A stretch of 64,000 nucleotides of DNA from Spinacia oleracea (GCF_020520425.1 NC_079492.1:137954361-138018360); one strand, 5' to 3'. Positions 34,377 to 48,019 are shown, counted from the stretch's first letter. The notes: generated from the letters alone by a model not told the origin. A program made the numbers and translations.

Positions 34377-34681
34377 GAGCAACTCCAATGGTGAGCTAAA
34401 AGATGTTGTGGCTAAATCTGCCACGTCAAATTTCTAGCTATAATTGATTAAAATTACAAGTTATCACATTGGTGGGCTACAATACTTTGTAGCTCCCTAT
34501 AATATTTTAATTTAAATAATTTATCTACTAGAGCTATATTTTTGTTGAGCTACGTAGCCCAAAATAGCTACAAGGTTTTAACAGCTGCTTATGTCATTGT
34601 TGTACCAATGGTGGACTTCCTACTCACATGTTCATTTTTTTTTTTGTGATCAGGTCCATATTGTAACAATTGGAGTTGCTC
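34377..34681. mobile_element. Tourist/Harbinger-type MITE
   Basis: TIRs GAGCAACTCCAATGG and the inverse CAATTGGAGTTGCTC, flanked by TTA on both sides (34374-34376 and 34682-34684). Confidence 0.8.
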
Positions 34682-34700
34682 TTAGAAAGTGAAAAAATGT

Positions 34701-34985
34701 TATTCCCTTCGTATTTATTTAAGAGATACACTTGGCCGGACACGGGTATTAAGAAGAAGAATTAAATGAAATAAAGTAATAAAACAAGTGGGGTTGGGTA
34801 GATATTTTAATAAGTAAAATAAGTAGACACATGTCATTTTAGTGAGTGGGGGTGGGGGTAAGGTGTAGATAAATTATTTAATTATATAATGGAGTTTATA
34901 AGTTACTAAAAATAACAAGTGTATCTATTAAATAAATACGAACGAAAAAGATAAGTGTATCCCTTAAATAAATACAGAGAGAGTA
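34701..34985 (-). mobile_element. Stowaway-like MITE (family A, inverted copy)
   Basis: Ends TATTCCCTTCGTATTTATTT and ...AAATACAGAGAGAGTA. It carries CTTGGCCGGACACGGGTATT near its left end, the inverse of the word near the right end of 4557-4862. Confidence 0.75.
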
Positions 34986-35350
34986 TGCATATATACATAA
35001 ACGCCAGTTTTACGAATAAATTAAAATTCCAGCAAGGACTCAACAAGGCTTGTGTTTTTGTGAATTGTGATTATGCTTTTCGGTTTCCGACAGGCTGTTC
35101 CAAAAATGGTTTTTTTCAAACCAGGAGAAATGAACTCAATCCCTTAAATCCCCAAACTATCCTTTCATCTTGTCCAAAAGTTACAACAATCCACATATAA
35201 ACCCCGTAATTATTCCCATTTCCAAATGTTAAAACCGTAAAACCACACAGAAATCCCCACCCCCACTACCTTGCCCTTTCAAAGATTCAACTCAAACACA
35301 GACAAACACATTCAAATTTTCTCTCTCCTCAAAATTCAGATCTGCGACAC

Positions 35351-35358
35351 AAACCCTA
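35351..35358 (+). promoter_or_regulatory. telo-box in the LIMR 5' leader
   Basis: AAACCCTA 29 bp before the start codon, in a pyrimidine-rich leader (TTTTCTCTCTCC). Confidence 0.4.
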
Positions 35359-35386
35359 ACAAAAAAAATTGATCCCCAAATCAGCA

Positions 35387-38300
35387 ATGGGGGATTTCAA
35401 TCTAGCATTGCTGCTCGTCGCGATAATCGTTACGGTGTTAGTCTTCGTCTTCAATGTATACCTTCTGATCAACTACCAGCATCCTGATGACGTCAACCAG
35501 GCTTACTTTCCTAAATTCGTCGTCGTTTTGGGTCTTTCTGTCGCCGTTATCTCCATCCTTATGCTCCCCGCTGACGTCGCGAATCGTCACGCTTGCCGCC
35601 ACGCTCTGTATAATGGCGCTTGTCATTTGACGTTGCCGATGAAGCAGCTTTGGCTTGCTATTTACATTATCGACGCTATACTTGTCTTCTTTGTTATTCC
35701 CTTTGCTATGTTTTACTATGAGGGAGACCAGGACAAGTACGGTACATTGCCTCAGCTGATTTTTGATTTTTTGTTTTCTGAAGTTTTTTTATGAGCTTAT
35801 AATAATTGTGTTTTGTTAATTGGATGTTGCAGGAGTGTCGGGAAGCGGGTTAAAAGCGCGGCAATCTATGTGGGTGTTACAGCGGTCGTTTGCGGTCTTA
35901 CATTAGGCATTCTATATGGTGAGGCATTATTTGAAATTGGTCTTTACTGTGGTATTGAAATTGAGTGGCTTGTTTACAAATGTGATGCACGAGAATTGCT
36001 TTTATACGATGCTTGGAATGCGAGGGATGAATTAAGGGGTAATAGGATCTGATTCGAGGATGGGTTTTGTGACAGTGATGGGTTGAGGTGGCTGGAAGGA
36101 ATTTGTGGATGAACTTATTACTCCATAGTTATTCTAAGATATGTTAGTGTGATCCTGCATCTATCTTTACCTGTGTTAAATTTGGAGTGTTCCTATAAAA
36201 TAGTAGAAAGACTAGGAAAAACCTTATTTATGTATGTATATATGTTGGAATCGGATGCTGTATTGGAGTCCGGCATTTTGGCAAGTCTGAGTAACATAGA
36301 TTGTAGGAGGGAGTAGAGGAGTCTGCAGTTTCGCCCATATGCATATGCAGGGGAATTTTGGGACAGGCTTCACGTGTAAGGTAAGAGGCTTAGTTGAAGC
36401 ACAAAAGTGAAACAATAGGGGTCCTAGAGTCTAGAGCGCAGGTGTAAGGCGCACGCCTCGTTGAAGTTAGGTGTTTTTAACGAAGTTCAAAATTTTGGTG
36501 TTAAAAAGCAGTTGTGCGCCTTGGTGCTCTTCTTTTGCGCCTCCCCTGTGCCTCATTGAGATTGCCTAGCTTAGCCAATAAAAGTGCTTGACCTGTATCG
36601 CCTTGGGCTTCAGCTCCTAGGAAGCACAATTTTTTATACACTGATGTAGCATTAGACATTTAGTCACCCCCTACCAGTAAAAGAGGTTATTCCAGGGACA
36701 AATTTTGAATATATTTTTTTATTTGTTTTTTTTCTTGGATGAAGGAGCCTCATCCAGATTGGTGTAGTCCATGGCACGAGAATCTCTTGCTTAAGTAGAC
36801 TCAAAGATTTGGGATTTGGGGGTGGTAAAAGTGAGTCTAGAATTCTAGATAAAGTGAGAGGTGGGTGTTTAATCTACCTGGAAAAGTGACTAATCTGACT
36901 ATTACTCTACAATGCCTGAGAAAGACTGTGCTCCTTCATTAACCTTCATGAACATTATAATGATTGTTCAAAGCTAGGTTTTTTTCTTGCCTAAAATAAC
37001 AGATGGAAATATTGTATGACTTCGTTGATGAAGAGAAGGGACTGCACTTTACAATTTTAAAGATAGAATCGGGTTGTTTGCTTGAAAAAGGAGCAGTGTT
37101 ATTGTGTATTCTCAAGAAAGTGCATATGAAATTGAGGTAGATTTAACTCTTTGCTTTTACCTCAGATAACGTGATGGGTGATTGGGGTTTAAATGCATTC
37201 AATGCTATAGATTCAGTTGAGTAAATACAGTGGTGATAGAGTATGATGAAATGTTTTAGATTCAACTTTCGATTTCTTATATGATCTGTTTGATTCAATG
37301 TTTTTTTTTTATGTGGATGTTTTTTTTTGTTTTTGTTTTTGTTTTAATGGATACTGCATTGAAGCATATACGTAGGCAGAGGACAGGTTGATTATATAGG
37401 TTTCGGATAGATTTATAAACTTATACTAGTAATATTATTATGATGCTAACTTAGTTTCATTGTAGTCAACATCCTACAAAAGTGTCAATCTATGGATATT
37501 GAAATCTATGGAAGTTTTGTTCGTTTGTGAAGTTGATTTTCTTCAAATTAATCGTGGAAAGACAAGCAATCCATTCATTGACAAAATATCACTGTACAAT
37601 TGCCTATTTTAGGTGACAACAACATGAAATATTCCATTTACCTAACCCCCCTGCCCCCTTGTAAGCACTAAGCAGGTTCCCACACTTCGTAGGAAGTAAC
37701 ATGTATGTTGATTAATGGTAAGATGGAAACTTGATCAAGTGAAATGAAACTTGGACCTTCCATGTTATCATACATCCAATCCAACTAAGTCAATACCTTT
37801 GTGTCATCTCAACCAAGAAATAGTGCCTATGACACCTTCGGTCCAAAAGCTTGCTACTCAAACAATTGAGCACTGATGGAAATGTTTATCAACCAAGAAT
37901 TATTCGATAATCCCCATCTCACACTGGCTACTGTTAAGGCTGTTTTATGGCGAATATTTGGTCTTGCGCTCACCAATTGCACAACAAATTTATTGTACAT
38001 CGGGGTATTTTTTACTCAGTTTTTGTTAACTTCAACATTTTTTTGGTTAACTTTTTATATAATGAAGAGATTTTTTATGGATAAACCTTTTAAAGGGTTA
38101 CATGGTTACCTTTATACATTATGAGTGACTTTGAAGGGATAATTTTTATTAAAAAAAAAGTTTTATCACTGAAAAACAAGTAACTTTTAAGCATCTTGGA
38201 GTAACTTTTAAGCATTTTGGGATGACTTTATACTATTGATAATATTTATTGTACACCGCGTGTAATTAAGAATTTGTGTATAGAGAATTGGGAATGGCTA

Positions 38301-41300
38301 AGATTATATCTGGCATTAATGGCCATAAGCTGCGTTTGCAGCCTTTCTATTATTACAAGGGTGAGGCTGGATAAATCCAACCCCATACCTCCCCTTCTAC
38401 AGGTGCCTCTAGAGCCTTAGAAAGCTAGAGGCATGGTTAATGTTGAGGTTTCTCCACTCATGAGCAATAGGACCAGAAGTTAAAAGATGAGAGCAAGAGA
38501 AATGGGAGACAGCGTATTTGGTTTTGGGTTGTGTTAAACGAATGGTCTATGGAGAACAAGGGACAAGAGGGTGGAGATGTGGGGAGGTGATAATGTAGAG
38601 ATGGTGAGGGGTTGGTTGTGGTGTGGAGTTCATATATTCAGAATTTTCTTGGTTGAAGAGAAATCATATAAGGGCTATAAGTCATTAAAGCAAACAGCTT
38701 TAACAAGTGATGGATTGGATTAAAGTTGTATCCTTACCACCTCATATTTGACTCCACACCCTATCCGAGTCAACTGCGTAACCATGTTGCTTATGGGCAT
38801 CTGTTTTTATTGAGTTGTTGGTGCGAAATAATTTTTGATTTTCCTTACATTTATTTACGTTCCCTTCAGGCTTTTGGGGCCTTTTGTTAAATAATGAGAT
38901 CGATCTGTCGTAAGTGAAGTTCCGGAGTGAACTTGTGCATTTTAATTATTGGAAGTTCACCTTTGTAAATATCTTATTGGTGAAGAAAAAGAAAAAGGAA
39001 ACAAAGTTGGTATGTTAGGGAGGGTTTGTGTAACTTTTGATCCCAGACAGTGTAAAATTCAATCATTACTTGAATTGAAATTCTTCCCTGCTCAATTGCT
39101 TTGTAAAATTTAATTGTAATTGGATTTTCAAATTAGAACCGGAGAGATTACTCACATCAGAATGATTTAAAGTAATGTCAATGTGTGATTGCGATCTTTG
39201 TTTGTGGAAAGATTAACTTTGTTTTGTAGTTTTACTCAAAGTCTACTCCTGACTTTGGTCCAATTGTCTCAGGGTTGGTTGGTAAGGTTGACTTTACTGT
39301 CCGGCATCTTTCCTCTAGCTCAACTTCATTTCCCAGTTCGTGGAACGGCTTTTCTACTAGTGGCTCTCCATGTATTGGTAATTCACGACAGGTTAGGAAC
39401 ATAAAACTGTCAAAATCACTTGATCTTATATGTATTGACCTACCGGAAATTCTGTTCCTCTCCCCTTTTCATTATATTAGGCGCTCCCATACATTCAAGC
39501 CTTAACTTGATCTCGTTATGGATACTGTGTTTTTTAAGTAATCTGGTATTTCCACTATTTTCTTAGTCACTTTTCCTCTGTTTACTTGTGTTTCTGTTTA
39601 GTGTTCTGCATATACAGCTAGCCCTTCGTCAGAGACCACATGGACTATGCGAACAACCTTCCCAGAATACGTTGTTGCTCTTGCAACCGTTGCAGGATCT
39701 ATTCTTTTCACGGTATGTTCTTCCTTTTCAAATGCCATTACATATCAGTGTTTCTTGGTAGTGTCTCACTCTCTCTTATCATTTTCTGAGAGCATTGTTT
39801 AAAGAATAACAGACTGTCTTCAGTTTGTTAGGAACTTTTTTCATTGCAACTTCTTGGGGAATGATGTTTGTTAGAATACTTTGAATCAAATATAACTATT
39901 ATTTCTGTCTTGCCTTCTCGAGGCGTAACTAATTTTGAAGTTCTACTAGTAATTTAAATGAAGTCTGTCTCATCGTGTGAGAGAATGTTTCTGACTGAAC
40001 CTTGTTTCCTTAAATAGATATTGGGCGGTACTGGCATTGCTTGTCTACCTTTGGGGCTCATATTTGCGTTCTTCAGGCGCCCAAAAGCTGTTATAACTCG
40101 CTCACAGTATATTAAGGTATCTTCTTTGTCCATCTAGCATTTAGAACATGTTGAGAAACTTTATGATTCTGTAACAATTTGTTTTCTATACATGTCGGTG
40201 CATATTTTGTGCTTCTCATGTCCTACTTCTGTCTATTAGGAAGCTACCGAGCTTGGTAAAAAGGCAAAAGAATTGAAGAAAACTGCCGATTCCCTTCATC
40301 AGGAGGAAAGAAGTGGCAGCAAGGGAAGAAAATGGCGTAAAAATGTGAAAGCAGTTGAGAAGGTAAGGCAGCTGATAATTTGGGTTAACTTCAGTAAGTT
40401 CATTATTTCATGCTGTTTTCCAAAGTATGTTCCACATCATGTCTACTGGTTTTTAATCTTTAGCACTCGTTGGAGGGGAGTGAGGGACCTTAGTTGTATC
40501 TGGGGCTTGATAAAAATGGGAAAGCATCTCAAGTTCTTATCTCTTGCCAAGACTTGTACTCGTATTTACTACTTTAAAACTACAAAAAAACTGCTTTCTT
40601 CCTCCCTCTTCCCGTAATGCAAGGAGCCTAGAACTAGGGGATGGGCTGGCCATGTTCTATCAAGAGGTTTGTGTCACCATTTATGGTCATGGACTACTCA
40701 CGGCCCTATCAAGTGGTTTATGTCACCATTTATAGTTCTAATGTCATAATATATTGGTTTTGTTAATTGTACACATAAAAATTATTGGTAACTTTTGTGC
40801 TTTGTAGGAGTTGCTATTACTGGAAGAAGATATGAACTCTTTGGAAGAGATGTATCCTCAAGGGGACAAGGTGGGGCTTGTGACTTTGAGTTATTGATGT
40901 TCATATTGTTGATGATTGTAATCCCCTCCCTCCCCCCCAATGCTTTGTGACTTTTCTTGCTTCACGTTTCGCGAACAGTTCCTTACAACCCCAAATCATT
41001 TGGGACTAAGGCTTTGTTTTTGTTGTTGTATGTGTCTTGCTAATTCATCCTTCTGGTTCATTCAGGCTGAGACTGCATGGGCTTTTACTGTACTGGGATA
41101 CTTGGCGAAGCTCATATTGGGAATCTTAGGGTGAGTGACCCGATCGTTGATTTTTATGAATCTAGTTACTGCATTTTGAGTAGATGCATTGCTATATTTT
41201 TGTAGGTTGTTATCTGTAGTTAATTGAAAATCTTTGTGCGTCATCTCTCCTTTTCTGGGCTTCTGCTTTTACCTCTTTTGGGTGTGGCAGGGGTTCGGTT

Positions 41301-44300
41301 GTGGTGGTCGGTTATTATTTGATATAAACTAATGAATTTTAAGGGTTTTACTTTAATACACAGAAAATGTTTGAACTCTATCTTTTATGCAGAACTCGAT
41401 ATCTTAGACGTTTAATTTTTTTCTGCAGAGGAAAAGCATTCTTATTTGTAACTCTTGCAAGATAGGATTATTATTTTATTCATATTTTCTTTTGTAACAA
41501 TTCATGTGTGGTTCCTAATGGACGTTAATTCTGTAAATTATTTGTAACAATAGCCAAAAGAAAAAATCAGTATTATTATGTATCTTCAGATAAATACCCT
41601 TAGATCTCACAAATAGACTATTCATGTATTCTTTTATTAAAATTCAGCCTATCCTAGTAATGCAGTTGGTGCACTGATTCCTAAACAAGCAGACTGATGT
41701 ATTTTCCTTCCTCTTCAATTCTTCATCCTTTGACTTGTTGTCTTACTGGCAAGAATTTGTCCTGAAGTTGCTGGTTTGTCATAAGGCTGCAAACATCTTA
41801 GCCTTCCTTAGCCTGCCAATGGTGTTGTCCATAGTTGTCTCCTAGCGCCTTTCTAAGTAGCTTGTCCCCAAATGAGTTATTAAGATTTTCATTAGGCTAA
41901 GTGGAGTTGGTCATTGCAAAGTAGCATTAGGGGACCCTTGCTTATGTTTTCCACCTGAATGGTTCCTTAATGATTGGCGGTAGTCTGGGTTTGGGAATTA
42001 TATACCTATAATTACTCTGCATACTGACTTCTGTAAGATTTTCCAGCAGCAAGGTCATTGAAATTAATGATTTATCTTTTTTTTTTCTTAGATGGATTTG
42101 TTTTTAGCATCCAGAAAGGAGACCTTGCTGATGCATTCTTTGTCTTCAGAAGAGGGTTAACATCTCTGAGACTGAGCTTAGGGTGAATTGCATACTGTTA
42201 GTTAATGCTTTTAAAAAACTAAGAACACAAGGTCATGGAAGTAGTTAAAATGTAGCTTTTGCTACCTCATCTGTTATGTTTTATCCTTTTGTAGTAAAAA
42301 TTTCATTTTATTTCCTAACAAATACAAATCAAGATTTCAACATATATATATATAATTTCATAGAGCCTGTTAAAATAAGAAATTGACGAATGAGAAATTG
42401 AGAATAGATCTGGATTAAAGATTGAACTTTATATCTCCTTAATTAATCCTGTTGCCCTCTAACTTCTGATTGTCATGTCTCCCAACTTTTCAAGAATAGT
42501 GTAATGGAGTATTAAGTTTCCAGGAATTAGATATGCTGTATTTGATTTGATATGCACTCCCTCCGTCCCGGAATACTCAAATCGGTTTGACCGGCACAAA
42601 GTTTAATGTAATGTAATTGACTTATTATTTAATTTGATGGTAGTTGACAGTGGAGTATTTTTTTTAATATAGATAGTGAGAATTGTGTCAACCTTTTAAA
42701 GGGGTAGTGGGAAATGACTCACTTTTTAAAGTTTCTTTAGGGAGTAGGGATATAGGTGGGTCCATGGGTAAGTATAATATCAATAATAGTTTTCCATTTA
42801 TACAAACGGTGCGAGTAATCCGGGACGGCTTTATAAGGAAAGCGGTGCGAGTATTCCGGGGCGGAGGGAGTATCAACTTACTTCCTCTCTGCTTCCTGAA
42901 GTTAATGAGGAAGCTTCTTTCTGCATCAAGTTGTTGCTTATTTCATAGTCATGTAGTTTCTTATAGGAGTTTGTATCCACTAATCAATTCGGATAACTAT
43001 AATCACAGAGCGGATTGTTCATGTGCTTGACATGGTCAAGTTCCTTAATTTCAGTTTTCTGCTTTTGTGTCAGGTTGATTGTTTCAGTGGCTTGGATTGC
43101 ACATATTTTTATATATCTGATAATCCGGCCTCCACTATCTCCTTTCTTGAATTATATCTTCGTCAAGTTGGACGATGTTTGGGGTGAGTTTCGTTCAAAC
43201 ACGACACTGCTTCTGTTACATTTGGTTATTTGATTGTTATTGTAAACTCCTTTTTTGTTACTTTGCAGGGCTGCTTGGTACTGTAGCATTTGCATTTTTC
43301 TGCTTCTATCTTCTTGTGGCAGTTGTTGCTGGAGCAACTATGCTTGGTCTAAAATTAGTTTTCATCACCATCCATCCCATGAAGTAATGAACTTTAAAGT
43401 ATTTGTTTTATTCATTGAGTTGGCGGTATTTTATAGTATTTTACATGAGTTGACTTGTTTACAGGTGGGGAGCCACTCTCATGAATTCCTTCCTGTTCAA
43501 TGTCGGTTTAATTCTTCTTTGCTCTATCAGGTTTGCCCCTTGGCCCTTGTTTACTTTATTCTAATTTAATGTCAGCTACTCAGTTCTGGCACCTGAGGAC
43601 GGTGCTGTAATGGAAATAATGGATAGAGATAAGTTGAACGCCAAATTTTGATTTCATTCCAAATAAGTATCTTATATGACTGTCTTTAGATATGTGCCAA
43701 GCTTTTTGGCTTACTCTGAATCAACTGTATTTTCTTTTTTCTTCTCAAAGTCTGCTGTTTTCATTTATCTTCTCCCCCCACGTAGACCACTTTTGGGCTT
43801 GGATCCAATACCTCTGCATATAGGCCTATAGGTGCTCTGGCTGCAAAATGCGAGGCTTTAATTTACTGCTTTAGGGCTTTAGGGAGGGAACACAAAATTC
43901 TATGAAGAGGATGTATTCTAGCTACTCTCTTGCATTCTCTATCTTTTTTTCGTTTCTCTTTTCTCCCTCCCAGACCCTTTCTACTCGTTTTTTCTGGTCT
44001 GCTAACATTATTGAGCTACTGTGTTATCGTAGTTCTTCTTATTGCTATTATCTTTGACTAAACTTGTGATCCTTGTCCCTTTTCTTTGGTTTCAGTGTGA
44101 TCCAATTCTGCGCCACTGCATTTGCATATTATGCCCAAGCAACTGCTGCTGGTGAAATATTTGGCCACACCTTGCAGTCTCTTCGTGGCATTAAATATTT
44201 ATACAAGTCAGTTTACTCAGACCCTCCTTGTTTATAATGTTTTGTTCATAGTTTGTAAATGCTTACCTTGTCTTTTTTTATTTATAGGTATAACGTGTTT

Positions 44301-44497
44301 CAAATCGCTTTTGTTTCATTAGCTATATTGACATTCCTCTACTATGCGGCCTTTGTAAGTTTCAAAATTCCCCTCTATTACTTGTAGAATTAGGAAAACC
44401 TACCTGTTCCCGGGGAGTTTAAGCTGACTTGTTGTAATTTATGGTTCAGGGTTGGCGGAGAAAGAAGCCTTCTGGCAGGATACAGATTTCCTCTTGA
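35387..44497 (+). CDS. LMBR1-like (LIMR) nine-pass membrane protein
   Basis: A plant LMBR1/LIMR-family membrane protein; the molecular role is not established. Fourteen exons: 35387-35736, 35833-35918, 39273-39391, 39602-39712, 40018-40116, 40240-40362, 40808-40870, 41066-41130, 43074-43183, 43269-43383, 43465-43530, 44096-44206, 44288-44354, 44450-44497. They sum to 1533 nt, or 510 aa; the Arabidopsis protein I recall (At5g01460) is about 509. It starts MGDFNLALLLVAIIVTV. I see nine hydrophobic helices: three in exon 1, one in exon 2, one across exons 4-5, one or a pair across 8-9, one in 10, one across 11-12, and one in 13. A basic, coiled-coil-like loop lies in exons 6-7 (KKAKELKKTADSLHQEERSG, then LLLLEEDMNSLEEMYPQGD). 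The C-terminus is WRRKKPSGR. All introns are GT-AG. Intron 2 is 3.35 kb and intron 8 contains a MITE. Confidence 0.95.
37880..38280 (+). repeat. dispersed repeat in LIMR intron 2
   Basis: Shares ordered words with 47630-47960: TTTTAAAGGGTTA, TTATACATTAT, AAGTAACTTTTAAGCAT-type words, and AAGAATTTGT at the right. Same orientation in both. Borders and type are not clear. The rest of the 3.35-kb intron shows nothing recognisable. Confidence 0.5.
42555..42872. mobile_element. Stowaway-like MITE in LIMR intron 8
   Basis: Ends CACTCCCTCCGTCCCGGAAT and the inverse ATTCCGGGGCGGAGGGAGTA, nearly perfect over about 20 bp. Length 318 bp; far from both splice sites. Confidence 0.85.
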
Positions 44498-45119
44498 TCA
44501 TGTATTTGGATGTAAAATCAGCCACGTGAAGTTGTTAAAGTTGCAAGTGACTTAGTTTGGTCGTATTCTGGATTGCTTTGGCGTAGGTGTCGTGTCATTA
44601 TACTCGGAATCTGGTTGTGGATTGAGCAAGTTGAAGAGTGATGCTGCATTACGGCCAACTATATTTACTTTAATATTCTCATTGTATGTATTTGTCTTGT
44701 TTGAGTTGTGTAAAACCAAGTGTAGGACTTATAGAGAGATTTTTTTGGGCACAGGGGGGAGGGCGAGGGGGGAGTGGGTACGAGCATCATGCTGTTGTAA
44801 TATAATTATCGGGGAGAGTGTATGATCAACTAGGTGCATTGTGACTGTCAATCCTTTTAGATTCATTTGTTCTATGATTTCATTCATTTGTTCTAATTTT
44901 ATCCATTACATTCTAATGTTATCTAACAAATTTCGAGTTAGTGTATATTCTTGAAAAATACTTTTTTTTGAAGGATCTAAGATGAAAAGAAGATGCTCAT
45001 AACCCTACATTTGGCCAAAAACTTGTTATTCTTCCGTAAGATTCTTCTTTGTCTATGAGACTATGACGGCTTTACTGGTTTACTCTCTTGTTCTTGACCC
45101 AATTTTCATTACAAATTAG
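44498..45119. other. LIMR 3' region, no further gene
   Basis: Contains the LIMR 3' untranslated region and AT-rich spacer. A GGGGGGAGGGCGAGGGG run occurs near 44755. No gene seen. Confidence 0.5.
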
Positions 45120-45569
45120 AAGGTACATCCGGTTGTATTGTCGTTTTGTAATTTTCAACTCAGCTAAAAGCACAAACTTTAGTTTAAAAGCACATATTTA
45201 TGGCTTAAAAGCACATATTTAAGGTCATTTTTACAATTATAACGCATATATGTTTTTTCAAATACTATAATACGGAATTCCTTCTTCTAATTAAAAAAAA
45301 ATCCAAAACTAAGAGGTGAGCAACCAACAACAATTTACATATCCTCTCAAATCCTTTGCACTAAAGTTTGAGAACCCCAATTTATTCAATTGTACATTTT
45401 AATTTCCTTACCAGTTAATTGCATACCTTTTAATAATATGTTCTATTATTAACAATATGTTCTTTTAAAACGTGTGTGTCTTAAAGGTGTAAAAATGTGC
45501 TTATTGAGGGGTTAAAAGTAATAAAACGATCCGATTACACATAAATCTACGTGCAACCGGATATACCTT
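45120..45569. mobile_element. MITE with AAGGTACATCCGGTTG ends
   Basis: The left end AAGGTACATCCGGTTGTA and the inverse right end TGCAACCGGATATACCTT agree over about 18 bp. AT-rich interior, with AAAGCACATATTTA repeated. Superfamily not assigned. Confidence 0.65.
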
Positions 45570-45934
45570 AAGTGATTGAATTTTCATCGTGTGTTGTAGT
45601 GGATGCTCAAATACGAAGTGAGTCAGTGAACAATTTTGCTTTTGTGTGTCAAGATTTCACCAATTCGTATTTGATGTGGAAGTAGATACTAGATATAGGC
45701 AGTGAGATGCTCCAACATCACAAAAGCTTGTGTTTTGGTACAATTCCAGTCAAGCCGATGTTCAATTACTTTGATGGCCGTTTGTTAATAATTTGAAAAT
45801 TGTTTTAACAGAAAATCCTCACGACTTCACGAGTCATGTCAAATGTTTACGGTAAAGTTTATTTTATTCATAAATAATAAAGTTGCTATTTGACGATAAA
45901 AATGGAACTTTCTAATTATAAAGTAGGAAAATTT

Positions 45935-46444
45935 GTGTTTTACCACCTAAAAAAAATATGAATTTGTATTTTACCACTTAAAATTCTCAAACTTTTATTT
46001 TACCACCTAAAAATATAAATGAAAATTCATTTTACCACATTTTAACGGCAAGTTAACGGCAAAGTTAACGACAACGTTCGTGAAGCCCACAAATTAAGCT
46101 TCTCTTTACCCAAATTATGTGATTATCTTTTTTACTCATTCTCATTCAATTTTTCACCTTTTTATTTACTATTCTTAAATTCTCACCACCCATTTTTGCA
46201 CTTCAAATCTTCAAATTAATAAAATTACAAACTTATATTATACAACATGATTAAAACATTGTGGAATTTCTATAAGGGATATGCTATACTAGCCGTTGAA
46301 GTGGGTTCAATAGCGATTTCATCAACTTTACTATTAAAAGGTGGTAAAATAAATATTTTTAACTTTTTTTAGGTGGTAAAATAAAAGTTTGAGATTTTTA
46401 GGTGGTAAAATACAAATTTGGATTTTTTGTAGGTGGTAAATCAC
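45935..46444. mobile_element. foldback MITE with about 80-bp arms
   Basis: Left arm: TTTTACCACCTAAAA-type words spaced at about 33 bp. The right arm is their inverse (TTAGGTGGTAAAATA), again repeated. Arms pair over roughly 80 bp, with a 350-bp loop of ordinary AT-rich DNA. Confidence 0.75.
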
Positions 46445-46530
46445 AAAAAAAAACGGTCTTAATTAGTAAATGTAGTATTGTTTTAATTATAAAATGTATA
46501 ACTATTTGATTATAAAATGTAAATGTAGTA

Positions 46531-47115
46531 TCTATACTAATATATTAAAAGGCGTTTAAAAGAACGTATATGTGCCACTTAGATCCCTCCTTATTACGCC
46601 ACATCACCACTATTAAGTATCATGACATGTAGTTGACAACCAAAAAGCATGTAGTAAGGATTGAACACTAGACCTCTTGAATTAAGAGTTACCATTCTTA
46701 CCATCTTAGCTAGCCACAATGATGTTATATTTTTCTATTTAAATAATAAATACAACCTTTTAAAAATGAATAATAATAAATTAAAGGGAAAAAAAACAAA
46801 AGGGAATTAATTACTTAACTTATAAATGTACAATTCTTCTCTTATCAACTTAAACTTGAAAAATAAAAAAAACTTAGGGTAATCGAGTGTAATTATGACT
46901 GCGGAAGAGGGAAACATTGGCAAGAGTATAATAATCAACTAATCATGAAGAAGAGAACTCGACTTTGTTTTGATTTTCGGATATGGGAAAGAAGTTTGTT
47001 GAACGGCCACTGATCTTGCATGGAAATCAGATAGTAGCACCACTTACGCACATATTTAAAATAAGTAAATCCCACTAAAAGTAAAACCCGGAGCAACGCC
47101 CGGGCCACAAACTAG
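46531..47115 (+). mobile_element. non-autonomous Helitron
   Basis: Begins TCTATACTAATATATTAAAA after an A and ends CACAAACTAG before a T. The hairpin CCCGG-agcaacgc-CCGGG sits about 11 bases from the CTAG end. No coding sequence. Same family as 4949-5588. Confidence 0.85.
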
Positions 47116-47369
47116 TTGTTTTAATTAGACGGTCTTTATTAAAAATTTATAAAGAACTGTAATTCTACTACAAAGTACTCCACAAGTAGTGGTATTCTTG
47201 TTGGGTGAATAACCGAGGTGTTCGCCGCCGACAACAGTGACCAACCCTCTTGTCCCGTGTGCTCCAATTAAGGGTAAATGGCTGACCAAGAATCTTGGTA
47301 ATTGGTTATTCTAAGTATTATGTTGGACCATCGATAACCAAAAGTCGGAAAATATGATTTCATTAGCTA

Positions 47370-47620
47370 AATACTCTCTCTGTTCCTTTTTATTTGCCGC
47401 AATTGACATTTTACTCTGTCTTTAAAGGATTGTCATATTACTATTATTTGTTCATGACTACCACAACTTTACTCTCATGTGAAATATTTAAATGGTCTAA
47501 CTATTTTTTTAATCTTTTCTCAATTTCACTTAAACAACTCTTATCAAAGTGTTTTTGATGTGTGAGGCAAACGATTAGGACCAAAAAATTAGCAACAAAG
47601 TAGAGTAGTACGGAGTAGTA
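47370..47620. mobile_element. degenerate Stowaway-like MITE
   Basis: A TACTCTCTCTGTTCC-like left end and a worn right end (ACGGAGTAGTA). Interior GCCGCAATTGACATTTTACT style. Weakly bounded. Confidence 0.4.
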
Positions 47621-47629
47621 TCAAAAGGT

Positions 47630-47960
47630 ATTATACACACAAGGTGTACAAATAATTTGCGTAAATTTATTGTACTTCAGAATAAGTTTTACCTATTTTT
47701 TTTTGTAACGTTTACCTAGTGTTTTGTTACTTTTAATATGTTTTAATTAATTTTATATTATAAAAAAGTTGATAGATATACATTTTAAAGGGTTAGATGA
47801 TTAAGTTTATACATTATTATTGATTTTGAAAAATATTTTTATGGAGTATTAAAATGAAAATTTTTGTCACTAAAAATAAATAACTTTACATTAATAACTT
47901 TTAAGCATTTTGAGTGAGTTTTTATTCTGAATTATATATCACTCGTAAATAAGAATTTGT
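47630..47960 (+). repeat. dispersed repeat, second copy
   Basis: Related to 37880-38280 (shared TTTTAAAGGGTTA, TTATACATTAT and AAGAATTTGT in the same order). Type unknown. Confidence 0.5.
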
Positions 47961-48019
47961 TAAGTCAGTATTTAGTTTTTGGTAAGATTTGCGTCTCACA
48001 GCGTTGACGAACGCAATTT

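Noticed and set aside
35369..35386. Upstream extension of the LIMR start
   Set aside because: The codon is TTG, not ATG. MGDFNLALL at 35387 is the family start.
36417..36640. Possible RNA gene from AGGCGCACGCCTCG-type inverted words in LIMR intron 2
   Set aside because: Short imperfect pairs only. No stable extended hairpin or tRNA A/B box arrangement could be traced.
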